Below are positions 1 to 6,159 of a stretch of 10,295 nt of DNA, in pieces. The first letter of the stretch is position 1, and the number at the start of each line of letters is the position of its first letter. Position numbers and translations under genes: made by a program. Origin of the DNA: JBDSYA01 sp039925865 (lineage in GTDB: Bacteria > Bacteroidota > Ignavibacteria > Tepidaquicellales > Tepidaquicellaceae); NCBI GenBank assembly GCA_039925865.1, contig JBDSYA010000075.1:1-10295 (forward strand), in the 5' to 3' direction. The notes below the pieces were generated by a model. That model was not told the DNA's origin. It searched no databases and saw nothing but the letters and a program-made list of their open reading frames with translations.

Positions 1-848
1 ATAGATAAAGGTGTGCCGACTGATAGTCTTTTTAAAAACGGCGTATATAAATTAATACTGTCTCCGTATGGTATTGAAGCAAATAATTTTCCGTCAATTA
101 TTGTTGTCGGTACGCTTGAAGCAAAATAATATCTTGACCTCTCACTATTTTGGATCGGGTTTACAGAATAAAATGTATCAGTTCCCGTAGCTCCTAAAGG
201 TAAATGATATTTGATCGCAGTGACTGTTTCAATGTTAGCATTAATAAAAGCATCAAGCTCATCATTATTGTTTGCACATGCCGGACTTGCATTGGATGTA
301 AATTCTTCAAATAAAACATTTCTTTTATACCCGGGAAGAATTATAGAGTATTGGTTTAAAGTATCATTTGTCCTGTTTGAATCTGCGTATGATGTGTAAG
401 CTTTGATATAGAGTTGATCACCAATTGTATAATTGAAGGTTCTGAATGTCAGGGATATTGTAACACCGGCCGGTAAAGTCGGAAGAACCAAACTGTCAAA
501 ATATTGGCCTGAATTTATATTGAGGAAAACTTTTATAGTAGGGTCTGATACACTGTTCCTGCCAATGTTTGTAATGGTCAGGACGGGTGAAACAGTGTCA
601 GTACCTGAGGGGAAAACGGAATAGGTGGTATCGTAAGGAATATTTAAAATGGAAGTCACGGTTAAATCATGTTCAGGCTGCTTGCCTGTTAAAATATTAT
701 CTATGTAAAGGTTGTTCCCGTATCCGTTATAAGTTATAAACGCTAATACAATATCTCTGGCCTGAATTTTATCAGAGGGACTATTGTAAAAAGAATAGAG
801 CAATAAGCAGACAATGAAAATGGCTGATATAAAAAGTGTCTTCTTCAT
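1..848 (-). CDS. Secreted Omp28-like / thioredoxin-fold protein, C-terminus off the window
   Basis: This is an open frame of 282 codons from ATG at 848 to the left edge with no stop, so the gene is partial. The only stop upstream in frame is at 900-902 and no other good start lies between. Residues 1-22 form a Sec signal or membrane anchor (MKKT followed by a hydrophobic run). Residues about 42-52 read GYGNNLYIDNI, like the last strand of a jelly-roll (choice-of-anchor J) domain. Residues about 60-168 look like a CARDB/Ig-like beta domain. From about 176 a thioredoxin-like Omp28 domain begins: NVLFEEFTS, then S188-P-A-C191 where the family normally has CxxC, and a thioredoxin-type cis-proline segment VPTTIIDG with Pro247. 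The expected role is an exported, possibly cell-surface protein; a C-terminal sorting domain could lie off the edge. The membrane-protein gene 917-1285 lies 68 bp upstream on the same strand. The fold is fairly sure, the function is not. Confidence 0.8.
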   Translation of the reverse strand, partial: MKKTLFISAIFIVCLLLYSFYNSPSDKIQARDIVLAFITYNGYGNNLYIDNILTGKQPEHDLTVTSILNIPYDTTYSVFPSGTDTVSPVLTITNIGRNSVSDPTIKVFLNINSGQYFDSLVLPTLPAGVTISLTFRTFNYTIGDQLYIKAYTSYADSNRTNDTLNQYSIILPGYKRNVLFEEFTSNASPACANNNDELDAFINANIETVTAIKYHLPLGATGTDTFYSVNPIQNSERSRYYFASSVPTTIIDGKLFASIPYGDSINLYTPFLKRLSVGTPLS

Positions 849-916
849 GAACAGTTTTAGTTTATCTAATTCGTATGGTAATATTCTATAAACTGAATGT
901 TAAAGTTATAAATTAA

Positions 917-1285
917 TTATGCTACCTTTGTGACATTGGTGTTACGGAAGTAAAATCTGTAGAAAAATAATTCCAGCATTGATACTAACATCAATGTAAT
1001 ACTGTCTTTCGGTGTTAATGTTACCTGCGTTCCCTGCTGAGCATAAAACCCTGAGATCTTGAGTAAAAATAAAATTACCGGGCTGGAAGGCATTGTAATT
1101 CTGTAACCCGCATCAGGAATAAAAAATCCTACAATAAGTTCACAAACAGTAAGAGACACTGCGAAAATTGTGATAATAAAACCCAGATTCAGAAATGCCT
1201 GAAGCCAGCCGTCGCTCTGATAAGATTTTGCAAATGCATATACAGTAAAAATCACATGAATAAAATAAATTACAGCAATGATCAT
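917..1285 (-). CDS. Small membrane protein of unknown function (122 aa)
   Basis: I do not recognise a family. The 122-residue product is very hydrophobic, with about four likely membrane segments: residues 1-20, 28-54, 66-80 and 95-113. Between the third and fourth is a short polar loop (about 82-94, with QQGTQVTLTPKD). A charged patch RFYFRN lies near the C-terminus. There are no catalytic motifs. The ATG at 1285 follows the sugar transferase stop by only 12 bp, so the two are probably one transcript. That hints at a link to envelope polysaccharide synthesis, but the link rests on position alone. The secreted Omp28-like gene follows 68 bp downstream. Codon use looks like that of its neighbours. 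A real gene is likely because the frame fills the space between two same-strand genes and the protein looks membrane-like throughout. Confidence 0.7.
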   Translation of the reverse strand: MIIAVIYFIHVIFTVYAFAKSYQSDGWLQAFLNLGFIITIFAVSLTVCELIVGFFIPDAGYRITMPSSPVILFLLKISGFYAQQGTQVTLTPKDSITLMLVSMLELFFYRFYFRNTNVTKVA

Positions 1286-1297
1286 TAATCTTAAATA

Positions 1298-2782
1298 TTA
1301 AAAAGCCTGTTTTGAAAACAATACTTCTTTGATCGTTTTAAATATGATTTTAATATCGAAAGCAATAGACCAATTTTCAATGTAATAAATATCATAGTCG
1401 ATCCTCGTTTGCATAGAAGTACCCGTACCCCTTAACCCGTTGACCTGTGCCCAGCCTGTAATACCGCACTTCACACGATGCCTTTCCAGATATCTCTGAA
1501 TAGAATCTTTCATTGTATTTATAAAAAATTCCCGCTCAGGCCTTGGTCCCACAATGCTCATATGTCCTAGAAGTACATTAATAAATTGCGGCAGTTCGTC
1601 TAGACTGTATTTGCGAAGTATTTTGCCGACAGGAGTATATCTGTCATCATGTCTGAGAGTCATTTGCGGACCTTTTTCCTCCGCATCAGCTTTCATAGAT
1701 CTGAATTTGAGCATCATGAATTTTTGTCCGTCGAGTCCTACCCTTTCCTGTCTATAAAAAAGCGGCCCTCGTGACGATAATTTTACTAAACCTGAAATAA
1801 TGATCATTACAGGTGAAATAAATAACAGCAGGCATGCGGAAACAAATATGTCAAAGGCTCTCTTTAAAAACCGGTTCCATACATTCATCGGCATTGACTT
1901 AAGCTTCATAAAAGGAATGCCGTCAACCTCTTCTATTTTCAAACGACTTGTCATCGTATCAACAAAATCCGGCGCATACATAAACTCCACATTTATGCCT
2001 TCACAAATTTTAAAAAGATCATATAGTATTTCATGCTCTCCGGAAGGAAGCGAAATAAGGATTTTTTCAGCGCCTAGCTTTTTTATTTCCTGAGGAATTA
2101 ATTTGTAATCACCTAAATAATTTCTGTCGTTAAGAAAATTTTCCGCATTCTTATTATAAGAAAAATATCCGCAAACATTATAACCTGCGAAAATATCCTC
2201 AGTAAATTTGTCATAAATTTTCTTAGCCATTTCATTGATTCCTAATATAACTACGCGGTCTACTCCAATGTTTTTATTGTAAAGGTTTTTTTCCAGTTTA
2301 AGAATAAAATAACGGCCTGACGTAATCATTATAATTGAAATTATCCATATCAGGACAAATACTGCGCGGGAATATGGAAAATCTGCTTTAATTATAAAGA
2401 TCAGTGCCATTGCAAAAAGTATACCGATCGATACGCACTTAATTATTATAAAGAGTTCATCAAGAATGAACACACTCCTTTTCAGCCTGTACATTTTTCT
2501 GGTCTGGAAAATGATCAGCCATATCGGAATTACCATCAGCGCAAATTCATTGTAGCCGTAAATATCAGGCACACCCTTGGTAACCGGAATTAATTTTTGA
2601 AAATCAGAAAAAAATCTTATCCAATATGATAATTCAAACGCAAGAAATATTGCGGCTGCATCGGAAAGCATTGTTAATACAGGTATTATAACTTCAATCT
2701 TTGAATATTTGCCTTTCAATAGTTGATCTTTGGTTAGAGGTGAAATTAAATTTTTTAACTCAAAGAGAAAACGTAAAAACAA
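1298..2782 (-). CDS. Undecaprenyl-phosphate sugar phosphotransferase (WbaP/WcaJ-type exopolysaccharide initiating enzyme)
   Basis: This integral membrane enzyme moves a sugar-1-phosphate from a UDP-sugar to undecaprenyl phosphate, the first step of capsule, exopolysaccharide or O-antigen repeat-unit assembly. At 494 aa it has the full length of the long (PHPT) form. N-terminal membrane helices lie at about residues 31-56, 80-94, 105-131 and 137-155. A Rossmann-like CoA_binding_3 region with VVILGINEMAKKIYD follows at about 177-290. A further membrane segment is at 307-330. The catalytic domain has KFRSM (359-363), DELPQ (395-399), VGPRPE (411-416) and GITGWAQVNG (440-449). The sugar cannot be predicted reliably. 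The start is unsure: TTG at 2782 is the first usable codon after an in-frame TGA at 2797-2795, and the first in-frame ATG is at 2671 (residue 38), inside the first membrane segment. It lies 85 bp beyond the palindrome array downstream of recG. Confidence 0.93.
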   Translation of the reverse strand: MFLRFLFELKNLISPLTKDQLLKGKYSKIEVIIPVLTMLSDAAAIFLAFELSYWIRFFSDFQKLIPVTKGVPDIYGYNEFALMVIPIWLIIFQTRKMYRLKRSVFILDELFIIIKCVSIGILFAMALIFIIKADFPYSRAVFVLIWIISIIMITSGRYFILKLEKNLYNKNIGVDRVVILGINEMAKKIYDKFTEDIFAGYNVCGYFSYNKNAENFLNDRNYLGDYKLIPQEIKKLGAEKILISLPSGEHEILYDLFKICEGINVEFMYAPDFVDTMTSRLKIEEVDGIPFMKLKSMPMNVWNRFLKRAFDIFVSACLLLFISPVMIIISGLVKLSSRGPLFYRQERVGLDGQKFMMLKFRSMKADAEEKGPQMTLRHDDRYTPVGKILRKYSLDELPQFINVLLGHMSIVGPRPEREFFINTMKDSIQRYLERHRVKCGITGWAQVNGLRGTGTSMQTRIDYDIYYIENWSIAFDIKIIFKTIKEVLFSKQAF

Positions 2783-2859
2783 ATTTTGAAGGTGTCATAA
2801 TTTTTAGTAATTACCAGTTGAATGTTATATAAAATATTATTTATCAACTTTTTATTTTG

Positions 2860-3055
2860 TATTATTCAGACTTCGGAAGTCTAATGGTGGAGTGAAGCTG
2901 CTTAAAGAAAGACTTCCGAAGTCTAAGCTGCACTGAGTTAAAGTATTACTCAGACTTCGGAAGTCTATTGGTGGAGTGAAGCTGCTTAAAGAAAAACTTC
3001 CGAAGTCTAAGCTGCACTGAGTTGAATCATTACTCAGACTTCGGAAGTCTAATGG
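2860..3055. repeat. Array of five 15-bp palindromes at exact 42-bp spacing (84-bp tandem unit)
   Basis: AGACTTCGGAAGTCT occurs at 2868, 2952 and 3036. Its reverse complement AGACTTCCGAAGTCT occurs at 2910, and with one change (AAACTTC...) at 2994. All starts are exactly 42 bp apart. The 27-bp spacers alternate between two types: A (2883-2909 and 2967-2993) and B (2925-2951 and 3009-3035). The true tandem unit is therefore 84 bp, about 94% identical between its two copies (5 differences). Each copy is a near-perfect palindrome. Because the central base alternates G/C, neighbouring copies are full reverse complements and could form 15-bp stems. Spacer B also holds CTGAGT...ACTCAG, a 6-bp stem whose loop varies while the arms do not. 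The array begins about 15 bp after the recG stop and ends 77 bp before the sugar transferase start. It is not coding in any convincing way. Confidence 0.9.
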
Positions 3056-3067
3056 CTCAGTTTTCAA

Positions 3068-5161
3068 TCAGGCAACTTCCATTAAATGAAGAGAGTCCTT
3101 AAAATATTTCATGAAATGTTTCTTTATTACAAGATGTTCTTCCTTTCTCAATTGAGGATCAGTTTCGATTATTCTGAATGCTATTATTCTCGCAGTTTCC
3201 AATACATCTTTATCTTTATTGAGGTCTCTACAGGAAAAATTTAATATACCCGACTGACGAATTCCAAAAAAATCACCAGGCCCTCTTATTTCCATATCCT
3301 CTTCAGCAATTCTGAAACCGTCGGTGGATTCACAAATAATATTTAAGCGCTTCCTTGAAATCTCATCGAGGTATCTCGCTATCAAAATACAATATGACTG
3401 TTCAGCTCCTCTGCCTACACGTCCCCTCAGTTGATGCAACTGTGAAAGTCCGAATCGCTGTGCTTCTTCAATGATCATCACGGTAGCATTCGGAATATCA
3501 ATACCCACTTCAATCACAGTTGTTGAAACAAGTATATCGATCTTTTTATTCTTAAAATTTTCCATTACTTCGTCTTTGTCCTGAGAAAGCATTTTGCCGT
3601 GTATCATACCGACATTATGTTTCGTGAAAATATTTTCCTTAAGCAGTTTATAATTTTCTTCAGCAGATTTCAGATCAAGTTTTTCAGATTCGTCTATTAA
3701 AGGATAAATTATGTAAGCCTGTCTTCCATTATTGATCTCATCTTTCACAAATGAATAGATTTTAAATTTATCGGCTTCCATTCTTAATGCCGTTCTTATG
3801 GGAATTCTGTTTAATGGGAGCTCATCGATTATCGATACATCGAGATCTCCATAGTAGGTCATCGAAAGAGTTCTTGGAATGGGTGTTGCCGTCATAACGA
3901 GTACATCAGGATTTAATCCTTTTTCTTTTAATTTTGCCCTCTGCATAACTCCGAATTTATGCTGCTCATCAATTACTACAAAACCAAGATTTTTAAATTC
4001 AACTTTTTCCTGGATCAAAGCGTGAGTACCGATTATAATATCAGACTTTCCTGTTTGTATGTCATTAAGAATCTCTTCTCTCAGTTTCTTTTTCTGTCCT
4101 CCCACAAGATGCGTAATAGTTATATCAAACGGTTTAAGAAATTCTGAAATTGTTTTATAATGCTGCTCGGACAGGAGTTCGGTCGGGCACATAAACGCAG
4201 ACTGATAGCCGTTTTCAAATGCCAGAAGGATTGATAAAATGGCAACTATGGTTTTTCCGCTTCCTACATCTCCCTGCAAAAGCCGGTTCATGCATTTATC
4301 AGATCTCATGTCTTCATAAAGTTCTTTTGTAACTCTGATCTGTGCCGAAGTTAATTCAAATGGCAGCAATTTTTTAAATTTACTGATCAATTCTTTTGTT
4401 GGCTTATCAAAAGAAATTCCTTTCTTCTCCGCCGACACTCTGTTCTTTTTTAGAGCGAGAAGGAGCTGAAGATAAAAAAGTTCTTCAAAAGCCAGACGCT
4501 TTCGGGAATTTTCAACATCGGACATTTCTACAGGGAAATTAATACGGAGGATCGCTTCTTTTCTGCTTATAAGATTATATTCTTTAAGCAAATTAACAGG
4601 CAAAGATTCTTTAATGTAATCCGGATCAGACTTTAATAATGTACTGAAAGCGTTAAATACAATTTTGGATAACAGCAGTGGTTTAATCCATGTTTTTTTC
4701 AGGATCCCGGAAAGTTCATATAAAGGTATAAGTCGGAACTTAAGAAAATCCTTTTCCAAAGCATCCGCATCGTTAAGTTTTAAATGATCTCTATAACTTA
4801 TTTTTAATCTGGAGGTAAAGTTGCCGTCATCAATTTTTATCCAGAATAAAAATTTCTCTCGCAGACGAAATTGTTTTGAGCGGAATTCACTTGCTCCGAA
4901 AATTGGAATTTCAACAGAACCTGTTTTATCATACAAAGTAATTTCAAGAGGCTGATGATCAGATTTAGGATGCCTGATATCTATAATTTCTCCGCTTACT
5001 ATTGCATTACTTCCGTTTAAGTCTTTGATCTGACGAATCTTTACATGTTTTATATAAGCTCTTGGAATAAAATTCAGAAAGTCTTCTGCACTATGAATGC
5101 CGATCTTTGTAAATGCTTCAGCTCTTTTTTCCCCAACGCCTTTTAAAAATTTTATGTCCAT
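3068..5161 (-). CDS. recG: ATP-dependent DNA helicase RecG
   Basis: RecG is a superfamily 2 double-stranded DNA translocase that remodels stalled replication forks and Holliday-type junctions. The 697-aa length matches the family (about 690). The N-terminus has a helix-hairpin-helix-like stretch (FLKGVGEKRAEAF, residues 5-17), followed by an OB-type wedge region at about 50-125. Helicase motifs are in order: Walker A GDVGSGKT (297-304), the DEQH box (398-401) followed by KFGV, TATPIPRT (424-431), STTVIEVGIDIPNA (546-559), and QLHQLRGRVGRG (574-585). The C-terminal RecG segment includes GPGDFFGIRQSG. All key residues are present, so the enzyme should be active. The ATG at 5161 begins MDIKFLKGVG, a normal RecG beginning. 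Its TGA stop at 3070-3068 is followed in frame by TTG and 71 open codons through the repeat array. It is divergent from the tRNA-Ala/rplU block. Confidence 0.98.
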   Translation of the reverse strand: MDIKFLKGVGEKRAEAFTKIGIHSAEDFLNFIPRAYIKHVKIRQIKDLNGSNAIVSGEIIDIRHPKSDHQPLEITLYDKTGSVEIPIFGASEFRSKQFRLREKFLFWIKIDDGNFTSRLKISYRDHLKLNDADALEKDFLKFRLIPLYELSGILKKTWIKPLLLSKIVFNAFSTLLKSDPDYIKESLPVNLLKEYNLISRKEAILRINFPVEMSDVENSRKRLAFEELFYLQLLLALKKNRVSAEKKGISFDKPTKELISKFKKLLPFELTSAQIRVTKELYEDMRSDKCMNRLLQGDVGSGKTIVAILSILLAFENGYQSAFMCPTELLSEQHYKTISEFLKPFDITITHLVGGQKKKLREEILNDIQTGKSDIIIGTHALIQEKVEFKNLGFVVIDEQHKFGVMQRAKLKEKGLNPDVLVMTATPIPRTLSMTYYGDLDVSIIDELPLNRIPIRTALRMEADKFKIYSFVKDEINNGRQAYIIYPLIDESEKLDLKSAEENYKLLKENIFTKHNVGMIHGKMLSQDKDEVMENFKNKKIDILVSTTVIEVGIDIPNATVMIIEEAQRFGLSQLHQLRGRVGRGAEQSYCILIARYLDEISRKRLNIICESTDGFRIAEEDMEIRGPGDFFGIRQSGILNFSCRDLNKDKDVLETARIIAFRIIETDPQLRKEEHLVIKKHFMKYFKDSLHLMEVA

Positions 5162-5210
5162 ATTAATCTCAAAATAATATTTAAATTATGGAATCTTAAT
5201 TTATTGTGTA

Positions 5211-5243
5211 AGGTAATTGTCTGATTATGAATTAAAATTACCT
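5211..5243. repeat. Short inverted repeat in the recG / tRNA-Ala divergent spacer
   Basis: AGGTAATT (5211-5218) and AATTACCT (5236-5243) are perfect 8-bp inverted arms separated by 17 bp. The hexamer CTGATT appears at 5221-5226, between the arms, and again at 5242-5247. The site lies between two divergent transcription units, 50 bp upstream of recG, so it could be an operator or a hairpin. In such AT-rich DNA, 8-bp arms can also arise by chance. No known binding site is recognised. Confidence 0.3.
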
Positions 5244-5298
5244 GATTTGTAATTTTATTACTTATAAAGAAATTTTATCAAACAAAATTCTACAATGG

Positions 5299-5330
5299 TT
5301 TGAAATTACAGACTATAATTTGTATTTTAA
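5299..5330 (+). promoter_or_regulatory. Possible promoter for tRNA-Ala and the rplU-rpmA genes
   Basis: Two readings are possible. A Bacteroidota-type promoter would use TTTG at 5299-5302 and TATTTTAA at 5323-5330 (compare TAnnTTTG), 20 bp apart. A sigma70-like reading would use TATAAT at 5314-5319, but no good -35 box lies 16-18 bp upstream. Either would start transcription 15-25 nt before the tRNA. This is pattern matching only, in AT-rich sequence. Confidence 0.3.
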
Positions 5331-5349
5331 CCCTTTCCAAAAACTGCTT

Positions 5350-5422
5350 GGGGCTATAGCTCAGTTGGTAGAGTGTCTGAATGGCATTCAGAAGGTCAGC
5401 GGTTCGACCCCGCTTAGCTCCA
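5350..5422 (+). tRNA. tRNA-Ala(GGC)
   Basis: This is a complete 73-nt cloverleaf. Acceptor strands GGGGCTA (5350-5356) and TAGCTCC (5415-5421) pair with a G3-U70 wobble, the classic alanine identity element. The discriminator base is A73. The D-arm stem is GCTC/GAGT. The anticodon stem TCTGA/TCAGA is perfect around the loop ATGGCAT, giving anticodon GGC, which reads GCC and GCU alanine codons. The T-arm is AGCGG/CCGCT with loop TTCGACC. The 3' CCA is not encoded (the next bases are CTT), so it must be added by CCA-adding enzyme. It lies 41 bp upstream of rplU on the same strand and is probably co-transcribed with it. Confidence 0.97.
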
Positions 5423-5463
5423 CTTCAAATGTCAGTTAATCATTAATTTTAATTTTTTAAGAA

Positions 5464-5772
5464 ATGTTTGCAATAGTAAATATCAAAGGTAATCAGTATA
5501 AGGTTACAGAAAATCAAAGAGTTTTTATTCCAAGGATAAAAGAAGAAATTGGTGCAAAAATTACTTTTGATAATGTGTTAATGTTTTCAAAAGACGATAA
5601 ATCATTTGAGATCGGAACTCCCTTATTGACAAAAAAAGTAGAAGCAACTGTACTTGAACATTTAAAAGACGATACGGTTATTGTGTTCAAAAAGAAAATA
5701 AGAAAAGGATATCAGATCAGGAATGGCCACAGACAAAATTATACGGCTGTTCAGATAAATTCTATTTTATAG
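5464..5772 (+). CDS. rplU: 50S ribosomal protein L21 (bL21)
   Basis: bL21 binds 23S rRNA in the large ribosomal subunit. The product is 102 aa, the usual bacterial length. It starts MFAIVNIKGNQYKV, the typical beta-strand opening (compare MYAVIxxGGKQYKV). It contains the conserved basic C-terminal segment KKKIRKGYQIRNGHRQ at about residues 76-91, followed by YTAVQI. The ATG at 5464 has no Shine-Dalgarno sequence; the leader is a run of T and A ending TTTTTTAAGAA. The gene pairs with rpmA 43 bp downstream, the almost universal rplU-rpmA order. Its 41-bp distance from tRNA-Ala suggests a shared transcript. Confidence 0.98.
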   Translation: MFAIVNIKGNQYKVTENQRVFIPRIKEEIGAKITFDNVLMFSKDDKSFEIGTPLLTKKVEATVLEHLKDDTVIVFKKKIRKGYQIRNGHRQNYTAVQINSIL

Positions 5773-5815
5773 AATAACAATATTCATTTTTAAAATTTAA
5801 TATTTATTCACGGAA

Positions 5816-6076
5816 ATGGCACACAAAAAAGGACTTGGAAGTTCTAAAAATGGCAGAGATTCACAATCTCAAAGACTTGGAGTAAAGAAATTCAGCGGAG
5901 AGCTTGTCAAAGCAGGAAACATTCTGGTCAGACAAAGAGGCACAAAATTTTTACCAGGTGTAAACGTTGGGCTTGGAAGAGATTATACAATATTTTCACT
6001 GATTGAAGGTCATGTTAACTTCGTCTCCAGAAAAGGCAGAAAAACATTAAATGTACTTCCGTTAGAGAATGCATAA
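5816..6076 (+). CDS. rpmA: 50S ribosomal protein L27 (bL27)
   Basis: bL27 sits near the peptidyl-transferase centre, where its N-terminal tail reaches the tRNA ends. The product is 86 aa, of normal length. It begins directly MAHKKGLGSSKNGRDSQSQR, so it has the mature tail without the cleavable extension found in Firmicutes. The core RLGVKKFSGE and the segments ILVRQRGTKF and PGVNVGLGRDYT are characteristic of the family. The ATG at 5816 follows rplU by 43 bp with only a weak GGA upstream. The gene is followed 28 bp after its stop by a strong intrinsic terminator, which ends the ribosomal-protein transcript. Confidence 0.98.
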   Translation: MAHKKGLGSSKNGRDSQSQRLGVKKFSGELVKAGNILVRQRGTKFLPGVNVGLGRDYTIFSLIEGHVNFVSRKGRKTLNVLPLENA

Positions 6077-6104
6077 AGTTTAGTTCTTAGGTTTTAGATC
6101 ACAG

Positions 6105-6140
6105 GGTTATTTCGGTTTATCGAAATAACCTTTTTATTTT
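6105..6140 (+). terminator. Rho-independent terminator after rpmA
   Basis: GGTTATTTCG (6105-6114) and CGAAATAACC (6121-6130) form a perfect 10-bp stem with a 6-nt loop GTTTAT, followed at once by TTTTTATTTT. The orientation fits termination of the tRNA-Ala/rplU/rpmA transcript. The U-tract ends only 19 bp before the mdh start codon, leaving almost no room for a separate mdh promoter downstream of it. Confidence 0.88.
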
Positions 6141-6159
6141 AAATCAAAAAAAATTATAA

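Noticed and set aside
211..624. Two short plus-strand open frames (211-399 and 433-624)
   Set aside because: Both lie opposite the partial minus-strand Omp28-like gene, which has a signal peptide and recognisable domains. The plus-strand products resemble nothing.
859..894. Inverted repeat AGTTTAT / ATAAACT between the membrane protein and Omp28-like genes
   Set aside because: Seven-base AT-rich arms around a 22-bp loop, with no T-run or known site, are expected by chance in this composition.
1554..2093. Plus-strand open frames inside the sugar transferase region
   Set aside because: They are antisense to the conserved catalytic and Rossmann-like regions of the transferase and show no protein-like features of their own.
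2816..2849. AGTTGA / TCAACT hairpin followed by a T-rich stretch on the plus strand
   Set aside because: The 6-bp stem has a 22-nt loop, and the T-rich side faces the plus strand, where there is no gene to terminate.
2860..3055. CRISPR array (short palindromic repeats with 27-bp spacers)
   Set aside because: The spacers are not unique: two types alternate and recur nearly unchanged. The repeat is only 15 bp and flips orientation each time, and no cas gene is present.
2852..3067. Open frame of 71 codons on the minus strand with a 28-residue repeat
   Set aside because: It is the translation of the palindrome array, stays open because the unit is 84 bp, starts with TTG directly on the recG stop, and has no domain or leader. 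It is treated as repeat DNA, not a gene.
3959..4147. Plus-strand open frame inside recG
   Set aside because: It is antisense to the RecG helicase core and has no supporting features.
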